A stretch of 64,000 nucleotides of DNA from Candidatus Kryptoniota bacterium (lineage in GTDB: Bacteria > Bacteroidota > Ignavibacteria > Kryptoniales > JAKASW01). Position numbers and translations under genes: made by a program. Positions 1 through 10,022 of the stretch are shown here, one piece after another. The notes below the pieces were generated by a model, which saw nothing but the letters and a program-made list of their open reading frames with translations, ran no database searches and had not been told where the DNA came from. Within the stretch, counting starts at the first letter, position 1. Every line of letters begins with the position of its first letter. The stretch is taken from NCBI GenBank assembly GCA_024641705.1, contig JAHECO010000008.1:1-64000 (forward strand), in the 5' to 3' direction.

Positions 1-386
1 CGGACTTCAGAAGTCCCAACAGATCTCAAATCCACAACGCCTGAACCAGTCTTCCATCTTAAAGAACTTGTCCACATGAAGATTTTTGTCTCATTAACAT
101 ATTTTTCAACAGCCTGCTAGTAATATCTCGTGGGCCATGGAAGGGCTCTTCGCAAATGGCACGAATAAAAGAAGTCGGGCTTTTTGCATTCGTGTCATTA
201 GATTTGAGGACTTCCCTAGCCCATCAATTCCTATTCGTACAATTTGCGTTCAGATTCTCTTTTCCCTGCTAGATTTGCTAATCACCCGGCGGGCCGCCCG
301 CTTGCATTCTAATTCCCCCTTTTCTACATTTCTCCACCTAGATTTGCAGGTTTTTTCTGTCGACCCAAATCATAAAAGGAGTGCGT
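1..386. other. Left-edge intergenic region
   Basis: No convincing gene is seen here. Bases 2-16 form a small perfect palindrome (GGACTTC, A, GAAGTCC). An open frame at 137-523 runs across the lipoprotein start in another frame, has no ribosome binding site and an atypical composition, so I treat it as spurious. The octamer TAGATTTG occurs three times (199-206, 270-277, 339-346) and is described as a candidate promoter signal. The first 120 bases could be the tail of something outside the window; they match nothing I can name. Confidence 0.5.
243..346 (+). promoter_or_regulatory. Candidate Bacteroidota-type promoter(s)
   Basis: TAGATTTG at 270-277 and at 339-346 fits the TAnnTTTG minus-7 consensus of the Bacteroidota primary sigma factor. 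The 270 copy has a TTTG 23 nt upstream (243-246), roughly where a minus-33 element would sit. The 339 copy would give a leader of about 35 nt before the lipoprotein ATG, but its upstream TTTG is missing. Motif matching only; whether this lineage uses the motif is unknown. Confidence 0.3.
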
Positions 387-845
387 ATGAAATCATCTGG
401 TATCTTCTTCGTTTTGCTGGCGATCCTGGCTGCCGGATGTTCGCCGTTGATGTTGAAACCGGCGGATTTCTCGTGGCCGATCGAGGACGAGCTGAAGTCC
501 GATTCTCAGGGTGTCGTGCATGAGGACCGGTACAGCGTCTCGTTCAGCATCAAGCCGTTGATGTACGCCGAGTTCAAGGATTCCGTGAATGTGGGCAGCA
601 AGTCGATCAGGCTGATCCGCGGCGTGAGGGGCTACTATTACATCACCGGACCGAAATTCAAGAACGTGTACGTGTTTGCACAGGGAGATGGCGGTCTTGT
701 GCTCGAGAAGGCGGTCCCCGTATCGAAGGACGGGCTCACCTCGCCCGCCTTCAACCAGAGGTCTCCGTACATCGAGTTGATAAACGGCAAGGATAAGCCG
801 ATCTTGCTCACGAAAGATGGAATTCATGAGGAGGCCAAGAAATGA
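387..845 (+). CDS. Small secreted lipoprotein of unknown function
   Basis: A protein of about 152 residues beginning MKSSGIFFVLLAILAAGCSP. A short positively charged start, a hydrophobic stretch and a lipobox ending in Cys (LAAGC) indicate a lipoprotein signal peptide, so the mature protein should be membrane anchored. The rest is a small, probably beta-rich domain I do not recognise. ATG 387 is preferred over the in-frame GTG at 381 because AGGAG sits about 6 nt before the ATG. The stop overlaps the next gene's ATG (ATGA), so the two genes are probably translationally coupled. Function unknown. Confidence 0.75.
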   Translation: MKSSGIFFVLLAILAAGCSPLMLKPADFSWPIEDELKSDSQGVVHEDRYSVSFSIKPLMYAEFKDSVNVGSKSIRLIRGVRGYYYITGPKFKNVYVFAQGDGGLVLEKAVPVSKDGLTSPAFNQRSPYIELINGKDKPILLTKDGIHEEAKK

Positions 846-2131
846 AAACTCTGAGGAACACACTCGGCGCCATGACACAAGGCATGGTAGTGATATTCGC
901 GCTGGGCTTCCTCGCGACGGCGGCTGCCCAGCAGAGATCGGACTTCGAGACGGTCAAATCGTTCCAGACGAAGTACAAGGCTATCAGGGAGGCAATAAAG
1001 GAAGCCAAGACGGTTCAGGATTGCGCGGAGATAAGTGCAAACATCGACGAGCTTATGAAAGAGTATGCACCCGACACCACACTCCTCAACAAGGCGCTCT
1101 ATCCCGACAAGTATGACGACCAGATCAGCGAAGTGCGGGTCGAACTCCGCCTTGCTCAGGACAAGCTGGGTCTTATAGAGACACAGGTCGCGAGGATTGC
1201 AGATCTCGAGATGCAGGTACGCACTTTATCGGGAAAAGTGGACAGCCTTTCGGCGGAGAACGACAAGCTCATGGCCTCGCTGGACGTGATGTCCAAAGCC
1301 ATGGAGAAGAACAAAGAAGTCATCGATTCGCTCAACAAAGTGATCTCCAGGTTGCGCGAAGGACTGAGGGCACGCGATGCCGCGATCTTCGCCCTCGTGG
1401 ACAGCATGTTCATGCAGTACGGCAACAACATTCAGGGGCTGTCCGACCGGCAGAAGAATATGCTTCTCGGCAAAGTCGAGCGTCACAACGTCGTCGCGAG
1501 CATCCTGCAGTCCGCTGAACAAAACATGAAGTTCCTCGAGACCACGCAGCTTACGGGCAAGGACCTCGTGCAGATGCTCAGAGAGCAGCACAGGTTCAGC
1601 TCGTACTGGAAGGGACTCGGCCCGCGGCTGGCGAACCTTTATGTGAACAGGAGAGAGAGAACTAAGCAGGTCGCGGCGGTAGACACTGCCATAGCACAGT
1701 GGGGACGCAAAGCGGATTCCACACTCTGGAGCGGCCTCAACAATGAATTCAAGAGCGCGACGATATCGATCGCCCCGTTCAACAGCGGCGACGAATTTGT
1801 ATCGAGTCTGGGCAGTTATCTCGACACTCAGGGCGGCGACATCAACGCTCCCGACGCCGACAAGGCGGCCAGACTGAACCGCTTCCTGAACGACGTGTGG
1901 AACCCGAGCATAGGCACGCAATGGCTCCCCATGCTAGTCGACGAAGGTATAGTTACGAAGAATCAGCAGGCCCAGCTTCAGAGCAAGCTTGCCGCTTGGG
2001 AAGCTGCCGCCAGGCCTTCCCACACGGTTCTTTATATCGTCATCATTATCGTGCTGGCCCTGCTCGCACTCTATTTCTTCATGCGTCGCAGGAAGAAACC
2101 CCAGCAGCCTCAACAGACTCCGCAGAAATAG
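842..2131 (+). CDS. Secreted coiled-coil protein with C-terminal membrane anchor
   Basis: 429 residues. Residues about 10-29 form a signal peptide ending near AAAQ. Residues about 95-170 are a heptad-like, charged coiled coil. Residues about 395-416 form one membrane helix followed by RRRKK and a Pro/Gln-rich tail, so most of the protein should be periplasmic with a short cytoplasmic tail. GAGGAGG lies about 8 nt before the ATG. It overlaps the upstream lipoprotein gene by 4 nt, which suggests the two act together at the envelope. I recognise no enzymatic motif; an envelope-spanning scaffold is a guess from architecture. Confidence 0.7.
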   Translation: MKTLRNTLGAMTQGMVVIFALGFLATAAAQQRSDFETVKSFQTKYKAIREAIKEAKTVQDCAEISANIDELMKEYAPDTTLLNKALYPDKYDDQISEVRVELRLAQDKLGLIETQVARIADLEMQVRTLSGKVDSLSAENDKLMASLDVMSKAMEKNKEVIDSLNKVISRLREGLRARDAAIFALVDSMFMQYGNNIQGLSDRQKNMLLGKVERHNVVASILQSAEQNMKFLETTQLTGKDLVQMLREQHRFSSYWKGLGPRLANLYVNRRERTKQVAAVDTAIAQWGRKADSTLWSGLNNEFKSATISIAPFNSGDEFVSSLGSYLDTQGGDINAPDADKAARLNRFLNDVWNPSIGTQWLPMLVDEGIVTKNQQAQLQSKLAAWEAAARPSHTVLYIVIIIVLALLALYFFMRRRKKPQQPQQTPQK

Positions 2132-2154
2132 GCGGGTAAAATATCGGCGATGAT

Positions 2155-2182
2155 GAGACGGCGGGCACAAGCCCGCCGTCTT
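2155..2182. terminator. Probable bidirectional terminator hairpin
   Basis: GACGGCGGGC (2157-2166) and GCCCGCCGTC (2171-2180) form a perfect 10-bp stem with an ACAA loop, between two convergent genes (stops at 2131 and 2204). The downstream tract is pyrimidine-rich rather than a clean T run, so termination efficiency is uncertain. Confidence 0.65.
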
Positions 2183-2203
2183 CGTCTCTCGCCGGACCAG
2201 TTC

Positions 2204-3190
<987 letters not shown>

Positions 3191-3224
3191 TTCTCTCTCC
3201 TTACAGATTGTTGTTCAAGCTATA

Positions 3225-3325
3225 GAAACTCAAAGGTTGCTTTAGCTTACCTCTGATATTTGACTTTTACTTTTTCCTTCTGCCTTCCTGACCTGTCGTC
3301 AGGACAGGTTTGACCTTTGACTTTC
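3225..3325. repeat. Heptamer-unit inverted repeat, AAAGGTC/AAAGTC type
   Basis: On the minus strand GAAAGTCAAAGGTC starts directly after the TAA stop of the gene ending at 3326. A partner arm on the plus strand at about 3225-3240 reads GAAACTCAAAGGTTGC. The 3258-3325 side is a run of about 7-nt TTTGACC-like units interrupted by a separate small palindrome, ACCTGTC (3291-3297) with GACAGGT (3303-3309). No coding potential. Confidence 0.6.
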
Positions 3326-4069
3326 TTAAAAAGTATGGTACAATCCCAGGTAGTACGCAAAGTGCTTGTAGGAAGTGATCCCGTTCCCGGCGTCGCCCGA
3401 GAAGAGGATCTCGTAATCTTTCGCGACAGGAATGCTTCCGCCGATATGTATCCCCGTGTATCCGGATGCATCGACAGTGGAAGCGGTCTGATGAAAGATC
3501 TCGGCGCCGAAAAAAAACATGTCGCTGAAATTATACTGGATTAGGACGCCCGAAAAGTCCCAGTTCCTGTTACCGGGTCCGGGATTAAACCAGTACCCGT
3601 CCCCGCCGTAGACAGTCCAGTTTCCGATATCTTTCTGGAACCAGAGCGGAACGTAAACCTGAGCCTTTCCATTGCCGAGCCCTCTCGCGGAGTTCCCCGT
3701 GGGAAGCTCGACAAGCGGGAACATGCCGATATCGGGGATGAATTCCGACTGCTCGACGAAGCGGTACTTCACTCCTATCTCGGTATCGCCGTAGCCCGCA
3801 TAGGAAGCCCCTCCCTTCGGCGAATCGAACGCCAAAGGGAAAACGATATGGAACTGGGTGTTCGGAAAGACGCCGTAGTTGAACTCGACGGCAGGGCCCA
3901 CTCCGCTTGTCCCCGTACCGTCGACCACCCCGGTGGAAAAGAGGTACAGTTCTCCGTGCGTGTAGGGCACCGGGATGGGATCATCAGTACGGAACGGCGG
4001 ACCGGCAAATGCAACAGCGACCGCAGATGCCAGGGTCACGACTACGATTAGTATTTGTTTGCGGCACAT
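3326..4069 (-). CDS. Secreted outer-membrane beta-barrel protein (transporter-like)
   Basis: 247 residues from MCRKQILIVVVTLASAVAVAF, a clear signal peptide ending near AFAG. The rest alternates short aromatic-rich beta strands and ends in an aromatic residue (GLYHTF), as in outer-membrane barrels. Segments such as GDTEIGVKYRF and PLVELPTGNSARGLGNG resemble the small family annotated as transporter or MetA-pathway-like outer-membrane proteins. The open frame extends upstream to 4120, but those 17 codons run into the repeat at 4078, so the ATG at 4069 is chosen. No strong ribosome binding site. Substrate unknown. Confidence 0.7.
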   Translation of the reverse strand: MCRKQILIVVVTLASAVAVAFAGPPFRTDDPIPVPYTHGELYLFSTGVVDGTGTSGVGPAVEFNYGVFPNTQFHIVFPLAFDSPKGGASYAGYGDTEIGVKYRFVEQSEFIPDIGMFPLVELPTGNSARGLGNGKAQVYVPLWFQKDIGNWTVYGGDGYWFNPGPGNRNWDFSGVLIQYNFSDMFFFGAEIFHQTASTVDASGYTGIHIGGSIPVAKDYEILFSGDAGNGITSYKHFAYYLGLYHTF

Positions 4070-4077
4070 TGTACTTA

Positions 4078-4319
4078 GAAAGTCAAAATGCAAAGGCCAA
4101 AAGTCAAAACCACAGCTCAAAAGTGAAAAGTGACACTATCTTACCTTTGACGTTTGACTTTCAGTTTTCACTTTTCACTTTTGACTTTTTCCTTTTTCCC
4201 GAACACGATGTTCGGGAAGTCCCGCTCATTATTGTCTTTTTCGATACGCGGGATCCCGCTTCGCGGTGACCGATCATCACACGACGTGATTTTTGATCGG
4301 CAGACTTTTGACTTTGATT
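4078..4319. repeat. Composite heptamer inverted repeat with nested palindromes
   Basis: The left arm (4078-4134) is built of about 7-nt units such as AAAAGTC and AAAAGTG. The right arm (4144-4199) carries the same units in reverse complement; for example AAAAGTGAAAAGTGA pairs with TCACTTTTCACTTTT. To the right sit further small palindromes: CCCGAACA/TGTTCGGG at 4199-4217, GCGGGATCCCGC near 4250, and GATCA/TGATC-flanked sequence near 4272-4298. The block then returns to CTTTTGACTTTGATTT and meets the stop of the next gene at 4320. It looks like repeats inserted into repeats. Confidence 0.65.
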
Positions 4320-5306
<987 letters not shown>

Positions 5307-5340
5307 TCGAATATCTCCTCTAAAATAATTTACTCGGTTC

Positions 5341-6093
5341 TCATTTTTGTTTCTCTTTGATCCACTCAATTGCGACTAACCGCTGTCCGTTCATTTCCTT
5401 CGCTTGATCCGAAGCCAGATATACCGCCGGGGGCCCCATCACTGCCGGATCGATGAGCTTATCTCTCATCGACTCGGGAAACGAGTCGGGGATCATCCCG
5501 GTAGCGGTCGCGCCGCCCGGAAGAAGGACGTTCAGTGTCACGCCCGTCCCTTCCAGTTCCTTAGCCCAGATTATGCTCATCGACTCGAGCGCGGCTTTGG
5601 ACGGGCCGTACGGAGTGAATCCCTGCCGCTTCATCGTCTCGTAATTCATGGAGATGTTGATTATCCTTCCCGAACCGCACCTGAGCATGTGTGGTACCAC
5701 TGCGCGCGTCATCAGGAAAACTCCGTTGACATTCGTGTCTATCACCATCCTCCAGGCGTCCGGGTCGGCCTCCCAGAATGGTGTCGGTTGCGTCATGAAA
5801 TTCTCGTTTACGAATTTCATTCCGCGTCCGGCATTGTTGACGAGGATGTCAATCCCGCCAAACCTGGAGACGACCGTCCCGACAAGCCTCTCCACGTTTC
5901 CCTTGTCAGATGCGTCCGCGAGAATTGCGGTTCCGCCGATCCGGGACGCGACCTCTTCGATCTCATTTTTCTGCCTCGCGGCGGTGACCACTACGCTGGC
6001 TCCTTCGCGCGCAAAAGCTTCGGCGATGGCTCTGCCTATGCCGCGTCCACCACCGGTCACAACAGCAACTTTGTTTTCGAGTTTCATTGCCAT
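5341..6093 (-). CDS. Short-chain dehydrogenase/reductase (SDR)
   Basis: 250 residues from [15 protein letters not shown]. Classical SDR with a Rossmann fold: the TGGGRGIG cofactor motif at 13-20, NNAG at 86-89, and the Ser-Tyr-Lys triad as Ser148, Tyr162 and Lys166 (YGPSK). It should oxidise or reduce a hydroxyl/carbonyl with NAD(P)H. The frame extends to a GTG at 6159, but that part overlaps the repeat at 6114-6232; AGAGAC precedes the chosen ATG weakly. ATG 6087 is an equally possible start. It lies 34 nt upstream of the reductase at 5306 and is probably co-transcribed with it. Confidence 0.88.
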   Translation of the reverse strand: MAMKLENKVAVVTGGGRGIGRAIAEAFAREGASVVVTAARQKNEIEEVASRIGGTAILADASDKGNVERLVGTVVSRFGGIDILVNNAGRGMKFVNENFMTQPTPFWEADPDAWRMVIDTNVNGVFLMTRAVVPHMLRCGSGRIINISMNYETMKRQGFTPYGPSKAALESMSIIWAKELEGTGVTLNVLLPGGATATGMIPDSFPESMRDKLIDPAVMGPPAVYLASDQAKEMNGQRLVAIEWIKEKQK

Positions 6094-6113
6094 TTTGTCT
6101 CTATGATTGCATT

Positions 6114-6232
6114 GAAAAGAAATGGTGCACCGATAACACGGAAATGCACGGACTACCACCGGTCAATATTTTACCCTTCCTCAAATCCGTGAGAATCCGT
6201 CCCATCCGTATGATCCGTGTTCCAATTTACCT
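6114..6232. repeat. CACGGA-unit inverted repeat
   Basis: The left arm (about 6114-6165) carries several CACGGA-containing units at roughly 10-nt spacing. The right arm (about 6180-6225) carries ATCCGTG-like units at similar spacing, the reverse complement of the left. It fills the gap between the SDR start and the next reductase's stop codon. No coding potential seen. Confidence 0.55.
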
Positions 6233-6239
6233 CTCAGGC

Positions 6240-7250
6240 CTACCTGTCCTGGGCCATCCTCTCGAGCATCCAGTAAGGGTAGACACGGGGCAGTTTGCTG
6301 AGTTCGTCAAGTCGCGCCACCTCTTCGGGGGTCATCTCCCAATCCGTCGTCTTCAAATTGTCCGTCAGCTGCTCTTTGTTCTTCGCGCCGATTATTACCG
6401 ATGCCACGCCCGGCTTCCTGAGAAGGTAGTTGAGAGCGGCCTGGGTAATCGTAGCTTTGTGATTGCCGGCTATCTTCTCGAGCTCATCGACAATGTCGAA
6501 GCCCCTCTCCTCGTCGAACTGGAGGAACTGCTTTGTCGGGTCGCTCCTTCGCGCGCCTTCGGGTCGAGGTTTTCCCCGCCTGTACTTGCCGGTCAGAAAG
6601 CCGCCGCCCAGCGGACTCCACGGAAGGATACCGAGCTTCTGGTCGAGCGATAAGGGGACGAGCTCGTTTTCAAGATCGCGGGCGATGAGTGAATAAAGAG
6701 CCTGGAGTGTAACGAACCTCTCGAGGTTCTGCCTGTCCGAGATTGAGAGGGCCTTCATCAGCTGCCAGCCTGTGAAGTTCGATGCGCCTATGTACCTGAC
6801 TTTCCCATCCCTCACAAGATCGTCGAGGGCCCGCAGAGTTTCTTCTAGCGGAGTACGCGGGTCGAAGCTGTGAACCTGGTAAAGGTCGATGTAATCCGTG
6901 CCGAGTCTTTTCAAGCTCGCATTACAGGAATCGATTATATGCTTCCTTGAAAGACCGATGTCGTTCGGGCCCGGTCCGGTTCTCCCTCTCACCTTGGTGG
7001 CAAGGATGATTTCTTTCCGCTTGCTCCCGAGCGCCTTGCCTAGAATCTCCTCCGACCAGCCTTCTGAATACACATCTGCCGTGTCGAAGAAGTTCACTTC
7101 GTTCTCTATCGCCGTGCTCACAAGGTCGTCGGCTTCCTTCTGCTGGACCTGTCCGACACCCGTCCAATATCCCTTACCTCCGAATGTCATCGCTCCGAAA
7201 CAGAGCTCGGAAACTCTTACGCCGGTATTACCTAGAAATCTTGTCTTCAT
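6240..7250 (-). CDS. Aldo/keto reductase of a second subfamily
   Basis: 336 residues from MKTRFLGNTGVRVSELCFGA. The NADPH-dependent tetrad is present: Asp56 and Tyr61 ([11 protein letters not shown]), Lys86 (LATKVRG) and His127 (LYQVHSFD). It is clearly more distant from the two other reductases here than they are from each other. The start is set by the ribosome binding site: AAGGAG directly abuts an upstream ATG at 7259 but lies 9 nt before ATG 7250. The latter spacing is normal, so I choose 7250. Probably a general carbonyl reductase; substrate unknown. Confidence 0.9.
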   Translation of the reverse strand: MKTRFLGNTGVRVSELCFGAMTFGGKGYWTGVGQVQQKEADDLVSTAIENEVNFFDTADVYSEGWSEEILGKALGSKRKEIILATKVRGRTGPGPNDIGLSRKHIIDSCNASLKRLGTDYIDLYQVHSFDPRTPLEETLRALDDLVRDGKVRYIGASNFTGWQLMKALSISDRQNLERFVTLQALYSLIARDLENELVPLSLDQKLGILPWSPLGGGFLTGKYRRGKPRPEGARRSDPTKQFLQFDEERGFDIVDELEKIAGNHKATITQAALNYLLRKPGVASVIIGAKNKEQLTDNLKTTDWEMTPEEVARLDELSKLPRVYPYWMLERMAQDR

Positions 7251-7268
7251 TCTTTGCATCTCCTTCTT

Positions 7269-7422
7269 AAGGTTAAGAGGTAAAAAGGTGAAAAGGTAAA
7301 GGTGTCAACAGGCCAAGACCTGAGACATCAGGGGAATAAATACTTGTTACGACGCGTGTTCGCTTGTTGTATTGCGTCCCTTCTAACCTCTTTATCTTTT
7401 TGCCTCTTGACCTTTTTACCTT
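7269..7422. repeat. AAAGGTA-unit inverted repeat, copy 1
   Basis: The left arm (7269-7304) is a run of 7-8-nt units around AAAAGGT. The right arm (7379-7422) is the reverse-complement type, ACCTTTTT and similar. The middle is unrelated sequence. On the minus strand the unit run starts at the TGA stop of the upstream reductase gene (7422-7424). A second copy of the same type lies about 1.2 kb away at 8510-8620. Confidence 0.65.
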
Positions 7423-8489
7423 CATTTCGGTTTGGCTCTCAAATACTGGTTCGGATATTGCGGATCGTCGCCGAGCGTTCTGGCGGCATGCAACGGGAAA
7501 TACGGATCGCGAAGGAATTCGCGCGCCATGAAGACGACATCTGCCTGCCCGGAGGCAAGTATCTCTTCCGCCTGCGCCGCATCCGTAATCAACCCGATCG
7601 CTCCGGTCATGATCCCGGCTTCCTTCCTTATCCCGTCGGCGAACTTCACCTGGTATCCCGGCGCGAACGGAATCTTTGCACCCGGCACTAACCCGCCCGT
7701 CGAACTGTCTATAAGATCGATTCCGATCTTCTTGAGTTCCTTTGCCAGCTCGATCGACTGGACCAGGTCCCAGCCTCCATCGACCCAGTCGGTGGCCGAG
7801 ATGCGCACGAAGACGGGAAGACTCCCGGGCCACGTTTCTCTGACCGCTTTCGCAACCTCCAGCGGAAATTTCATCCTGTTCTTCAGCTCCCCGCCGTAGC
7901 CGTCGATCCGCTTGTTCGAAAGCGGTGAAAGGAATTGATGCAGAAGATAGCCGTGTGCCATATGGATCTCGGCGACCTGGAATCCGGCAACGAGGCTCCT
8001 TCGCGCGGCTTCGGTCCACTGCCGTACGACGTCCTTCATGTCCGCGACGATCATTTCCTTCGGCTGCGGATAGCTGTCGGAGAACCTGACGGGACTTGGA
8101 GCGATTACTTCCCAGCCTCCGTCGGTTTCGGCGACCGCGCCTTCTCCTATCCACGGTATTTTCGTGGAGGCCTTTCTCCCGGCGTGGGCGAGCTGGATGC
8201 CGGGCACCGCCGACTGCGACTTAACGAAATCGGTGATCCTTTTGAAAGCTTCCACCTGAGCGTCGTCCCAGATTCCCAGGTCCGCCGGCGATATTCTTCC
8301 GACAGGCGAGACCGCGGTGGCCTCCGTCATGACTAGCCCGGCTCCTCCGACGGCCCTGCTTCCGAGGTGAACCAGGTGCCATTCGTTCGGAACGCCGTCC
8401 GCAGCGGAATACTGGCACATCGGTGATACGAATATCCTGTTCTTGAATTGTAATTCTCTGATCTTGATCGATGAAAATAGTTTGCTCAT
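7422..8489 (-). CDS. Old yellow enzyme family NADH:flavin oxidoreductase (YqjM-like)
   Basis: 355 residues. FMN-dependent TIM-barrel ene-reductase, expected to reduce C=C bonds of unsaturated aldehydes, ketones or xenobiotics with NAD(P)H. YqjM-type signatures are present: Cys25 and Tyr27 in SPMCQYS, the substrate-binding His176 and His179 with Tyr181 in EIHMAHGYLLHQFLSP, and the DGYGG loop. The ribosome binding site is weak. It lies in a run of minus-strand redox genes bracketed on both sides by the same repeat type. Family assignment is firm; the physiological substrate is not known. Confidence 0.92.
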   Translation of the reverse strand: MSKLFSSIKIRELQFKNRIFVSPMCQYSAADGVPNEWHLVHLGSRAVGGAGLVMTEATAVSPVGRISPADLGIWDDAQVEAFKRITDFVKSQSAVPGIQLAHAGRKASTKIPWIGEGAVAETDGGWEVIAPSPVRFSDSYPQPKEMIVADMKDVVRQWTEAARRSLVAGFQVAEIHMAHGYLLHQFLSPLSNKRIDGYGGELKNRMKFPLEVAKAVRETWPGSLPVFVRISATDWVDGGWDLVQSIELAKELKKIGIDLIDSSTGGLVPGAKIPFAPGYQVKFADGIRKEAGIMTGAIGLITDAAQAEEILASGQADVVFMAREFLRDPYFPLHAARTLGDDPQYPNQYLRAKPK

Positions 8490-8509
8490 AGCTTTTGGTT
8501 AATCCTTTG

Positions 8510-8620
8510 AGAGGTTAAGAGGTGAAAGGCAAAAAGGTCAAAAGGATGTTCAAAGCCATCTAATCTTTTCTATCTCCGTTTCCATTTCGCCTTTTTACCT
8601 ATTCACCTTTCTACCTTTGC
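8510..8620. repeat. AAAGGT-unit inverted repeat, copy 2
   Basis: The left arm (8510-8548) is made of AAAAGGT-like units of 7-8 nt and the right arm (8588-8620) of the reverse complement, ACCTTTC-like. Same type as the element at 7269-7422. Its right arm enters, in frame, the coding sequence of the remnant at 8603-8677. Confidence 0.65.
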
Positions 8621-8677
8621 AGCCATCGCAGTTCCATCGGCGACTTTCAGGTCGACGTAGTTGTTTTTGCCCGACAT
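8603..8677 (-). pseudogene. Truncated gene start, possibly dienelactone hydrolase family
   Basis: A short minus-strand frame of 24 codons begins MSGKNNYVDLKVADGTAMAA, with AAAGGAG (8689-8695) 11 nt upstream. It then reads straight into the repeat at 8510-8620 and stops in it. The beginning resembles the N-terminal strand of dienelactone hydrolase-family proteins (a VDLKVADGT-type start), from memory only. I see nothing of the rest of such a gene on the far side of the repeat, so it appears deleted or replaced. The start and ribosome binding site are directly visible; the family call is tentative. Confidence 0.45.
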
Positions 8678-8882
8678 TGTGTTCTTTTCTCCTTTCGCAA
8701 AACCAAAACTCCTTAGACCGGCTGGAATGCGGCTTCCGAGGAGGGACCGCTTTCTCCGGGGTCAGGTCATCTGATCTCCTGATTGAATTGAATCGGATTC
8801 CCGGCAGACGCAATTCAGTTCCAGTCTCGACCGGCACAATCACTTGCTCAATTAACAAAATGGGCACGGATAGAATTCCGAT
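8678..8882. other. Non-coding stretch upstream of the remnant
   Basis: About 200 nt between the gene remnant and the methyltransferase stop. On the minus strand it would hold the promoter and leader of the truncated gene. I see no gene and no strong palindrome. Open frames here (for example minus 8595-8867) lack a ribosome binding site and recognisable sequence. Confidence 0.4.
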
Positions 8883-9821
8883 TCACCGTTTCGGGCTCAT
8901 TATAAAAAGAAAATCGAGTCCGGATTTGTGAAGACCCGGCACCATCTGAAGGTTGCCCTGTACGAACCGGTATCTGTGATAAAAGTCGGAGTGGCGCCTG
9001 GGCTTATCCGGAATCACTACCTCCGAACTCACTTCAACCTCCGGTGCCTCCCGCGGAAAGTAATCCTTCTTCCAGTCCCGCTTCCGCGGCAGGTACCCGA
9101 TGCTTCTGAACCCGCGTTTCAAACTGTAGGTCTTCTTCTTCCGGATGACAAAACCTGTTTCATCCAGGAGCATCAGAAGTGTCCGGGCCGGAAAGAAGAA
9201 GATGTGCCCGTTCTTGCTCCGGGCCGGCTTCCCTTCGATGTTATTGAAATCGATAAGGTCGAGGGAGTCGTTGAACCCGTTGGGCACCGATAGAAAGAAT
9301 GTCCCGTCGGGCTTGATGACGCGCCTGCATTCTTTGAGCAGGGATACCGGATCCAGGACGTGTTCCAGGACGTTGTTCACGTGGACGTAATCGAAGTAGC
9401 CGTCGGGGAAACCGGCGTCGGAAAGATTTCCGAGCCTCACATCGAGACCGAGTTTCTCGCGGGCGAAATTGACGGCGCTCTCGCCGAAGTCGGTCCCGTG
9501 CACTCCCCAACCGGAATGTTTCCTGATACCGTCGATGAAGAAGCCGGTCGCGCACCCGACGTCAAGAAACTCCCCCTTCTCTTCCCATCGCCGCAGGCGG
9601 GCGGCGAACGCCATCCCCTTCCCCTGCTCCCGTTCCATGTCGAAGTCGTAGTATGATGCCGAATAGAACCTGTTCAGCTCGGCGGGCGAAGGAAGGGGGT
9701 CGAAGCAGATGATGCCGCATTTAGGGCACTCGACGAGATCGAAGTCTGAATTGTAGACGAGGTTCACCCTGCAAAGCAGCCTCTTCTCTGCGTCACTACC
9801 ACAAATCGGACATTTTTTCAT
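8883..9821 (-). CDS. SAM-dependent methyltransferase with N-terminal zinc ribbon
   Basis: 312 residues. The N-terminus has two CxxC pairs (CPIC at 4-7 and CPKC at 32-35), a zinc-ribbon-like module. A class I methyltransferase fold follows, with the SAM-binding motif FLDVGCATGFF (about 85-95), the acidic strand-2 end near GTDFGES, and NNVLEHVLDP as motif IV. Such proteins commonly methylate sugar or glycan intermediates in surface polysaccharide pathways. The neighbouring glycosyltransferase fits that role, though the link is inference. GGAG lies close before the ATG. Confidence 0.85.
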   Translation of the reverse strand: MKKCPICGSDAEKRLLCRVNLVYNSDFDLVECPKCGIICFDPLPSPAELNRFYSASYYDFDMEREQGKGMAFAARLRRWEEKGEFLDVGCATGFFIDGIRKHSGWGVHGTDFGESAVNFAREKLGLDVRLGNLSDAGFPDGYFDYVHVNNVLEHVLDPVSLLKECRRVIKPDGTFFLSVPNGFNDSLDLIDFNNIEGKPARSKNGHIFFFPARTLLMLLDETGFVIRKKKTYSLKRGFRSIGYLPRKRDWKKDYFPREAPEVEVSSEVVIPDKPRRHSDFYHRYRFVQGNLQMVPGLHKSGLDFLFIMSPKR

Positions 9822-10022
9822 GAACGCTCCAGTTTGTTTTCTACCATACCGGGTGCGCGTAATGAGACCACTTCCCGGTATTTGAACACTTTCCGTACGC
9901 TAATGATTTCCGTTCGATCTCACCGTGCTCCTTCCCGTAAGGCCGGGGTACTGCCGGATCAATCTCTTCCGATTACAACACTCAACTATCTCTGACTCCG
10001 TCGGCGAACCTTGAGGAGGCGC

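Noticed and set aside
1-120. End of an insertion sequence at the left edge
   Set aside because: A TTTTTCAACAGCCTGC-like string is suggestive, but no transposase or paired inverted ends are in view.
137-523. Open frame overlapping the first lipoprotein gene
   Set aside because: No ribosome binding site, atypical composition, and it crosses a gene with a clear signal peptide and start.
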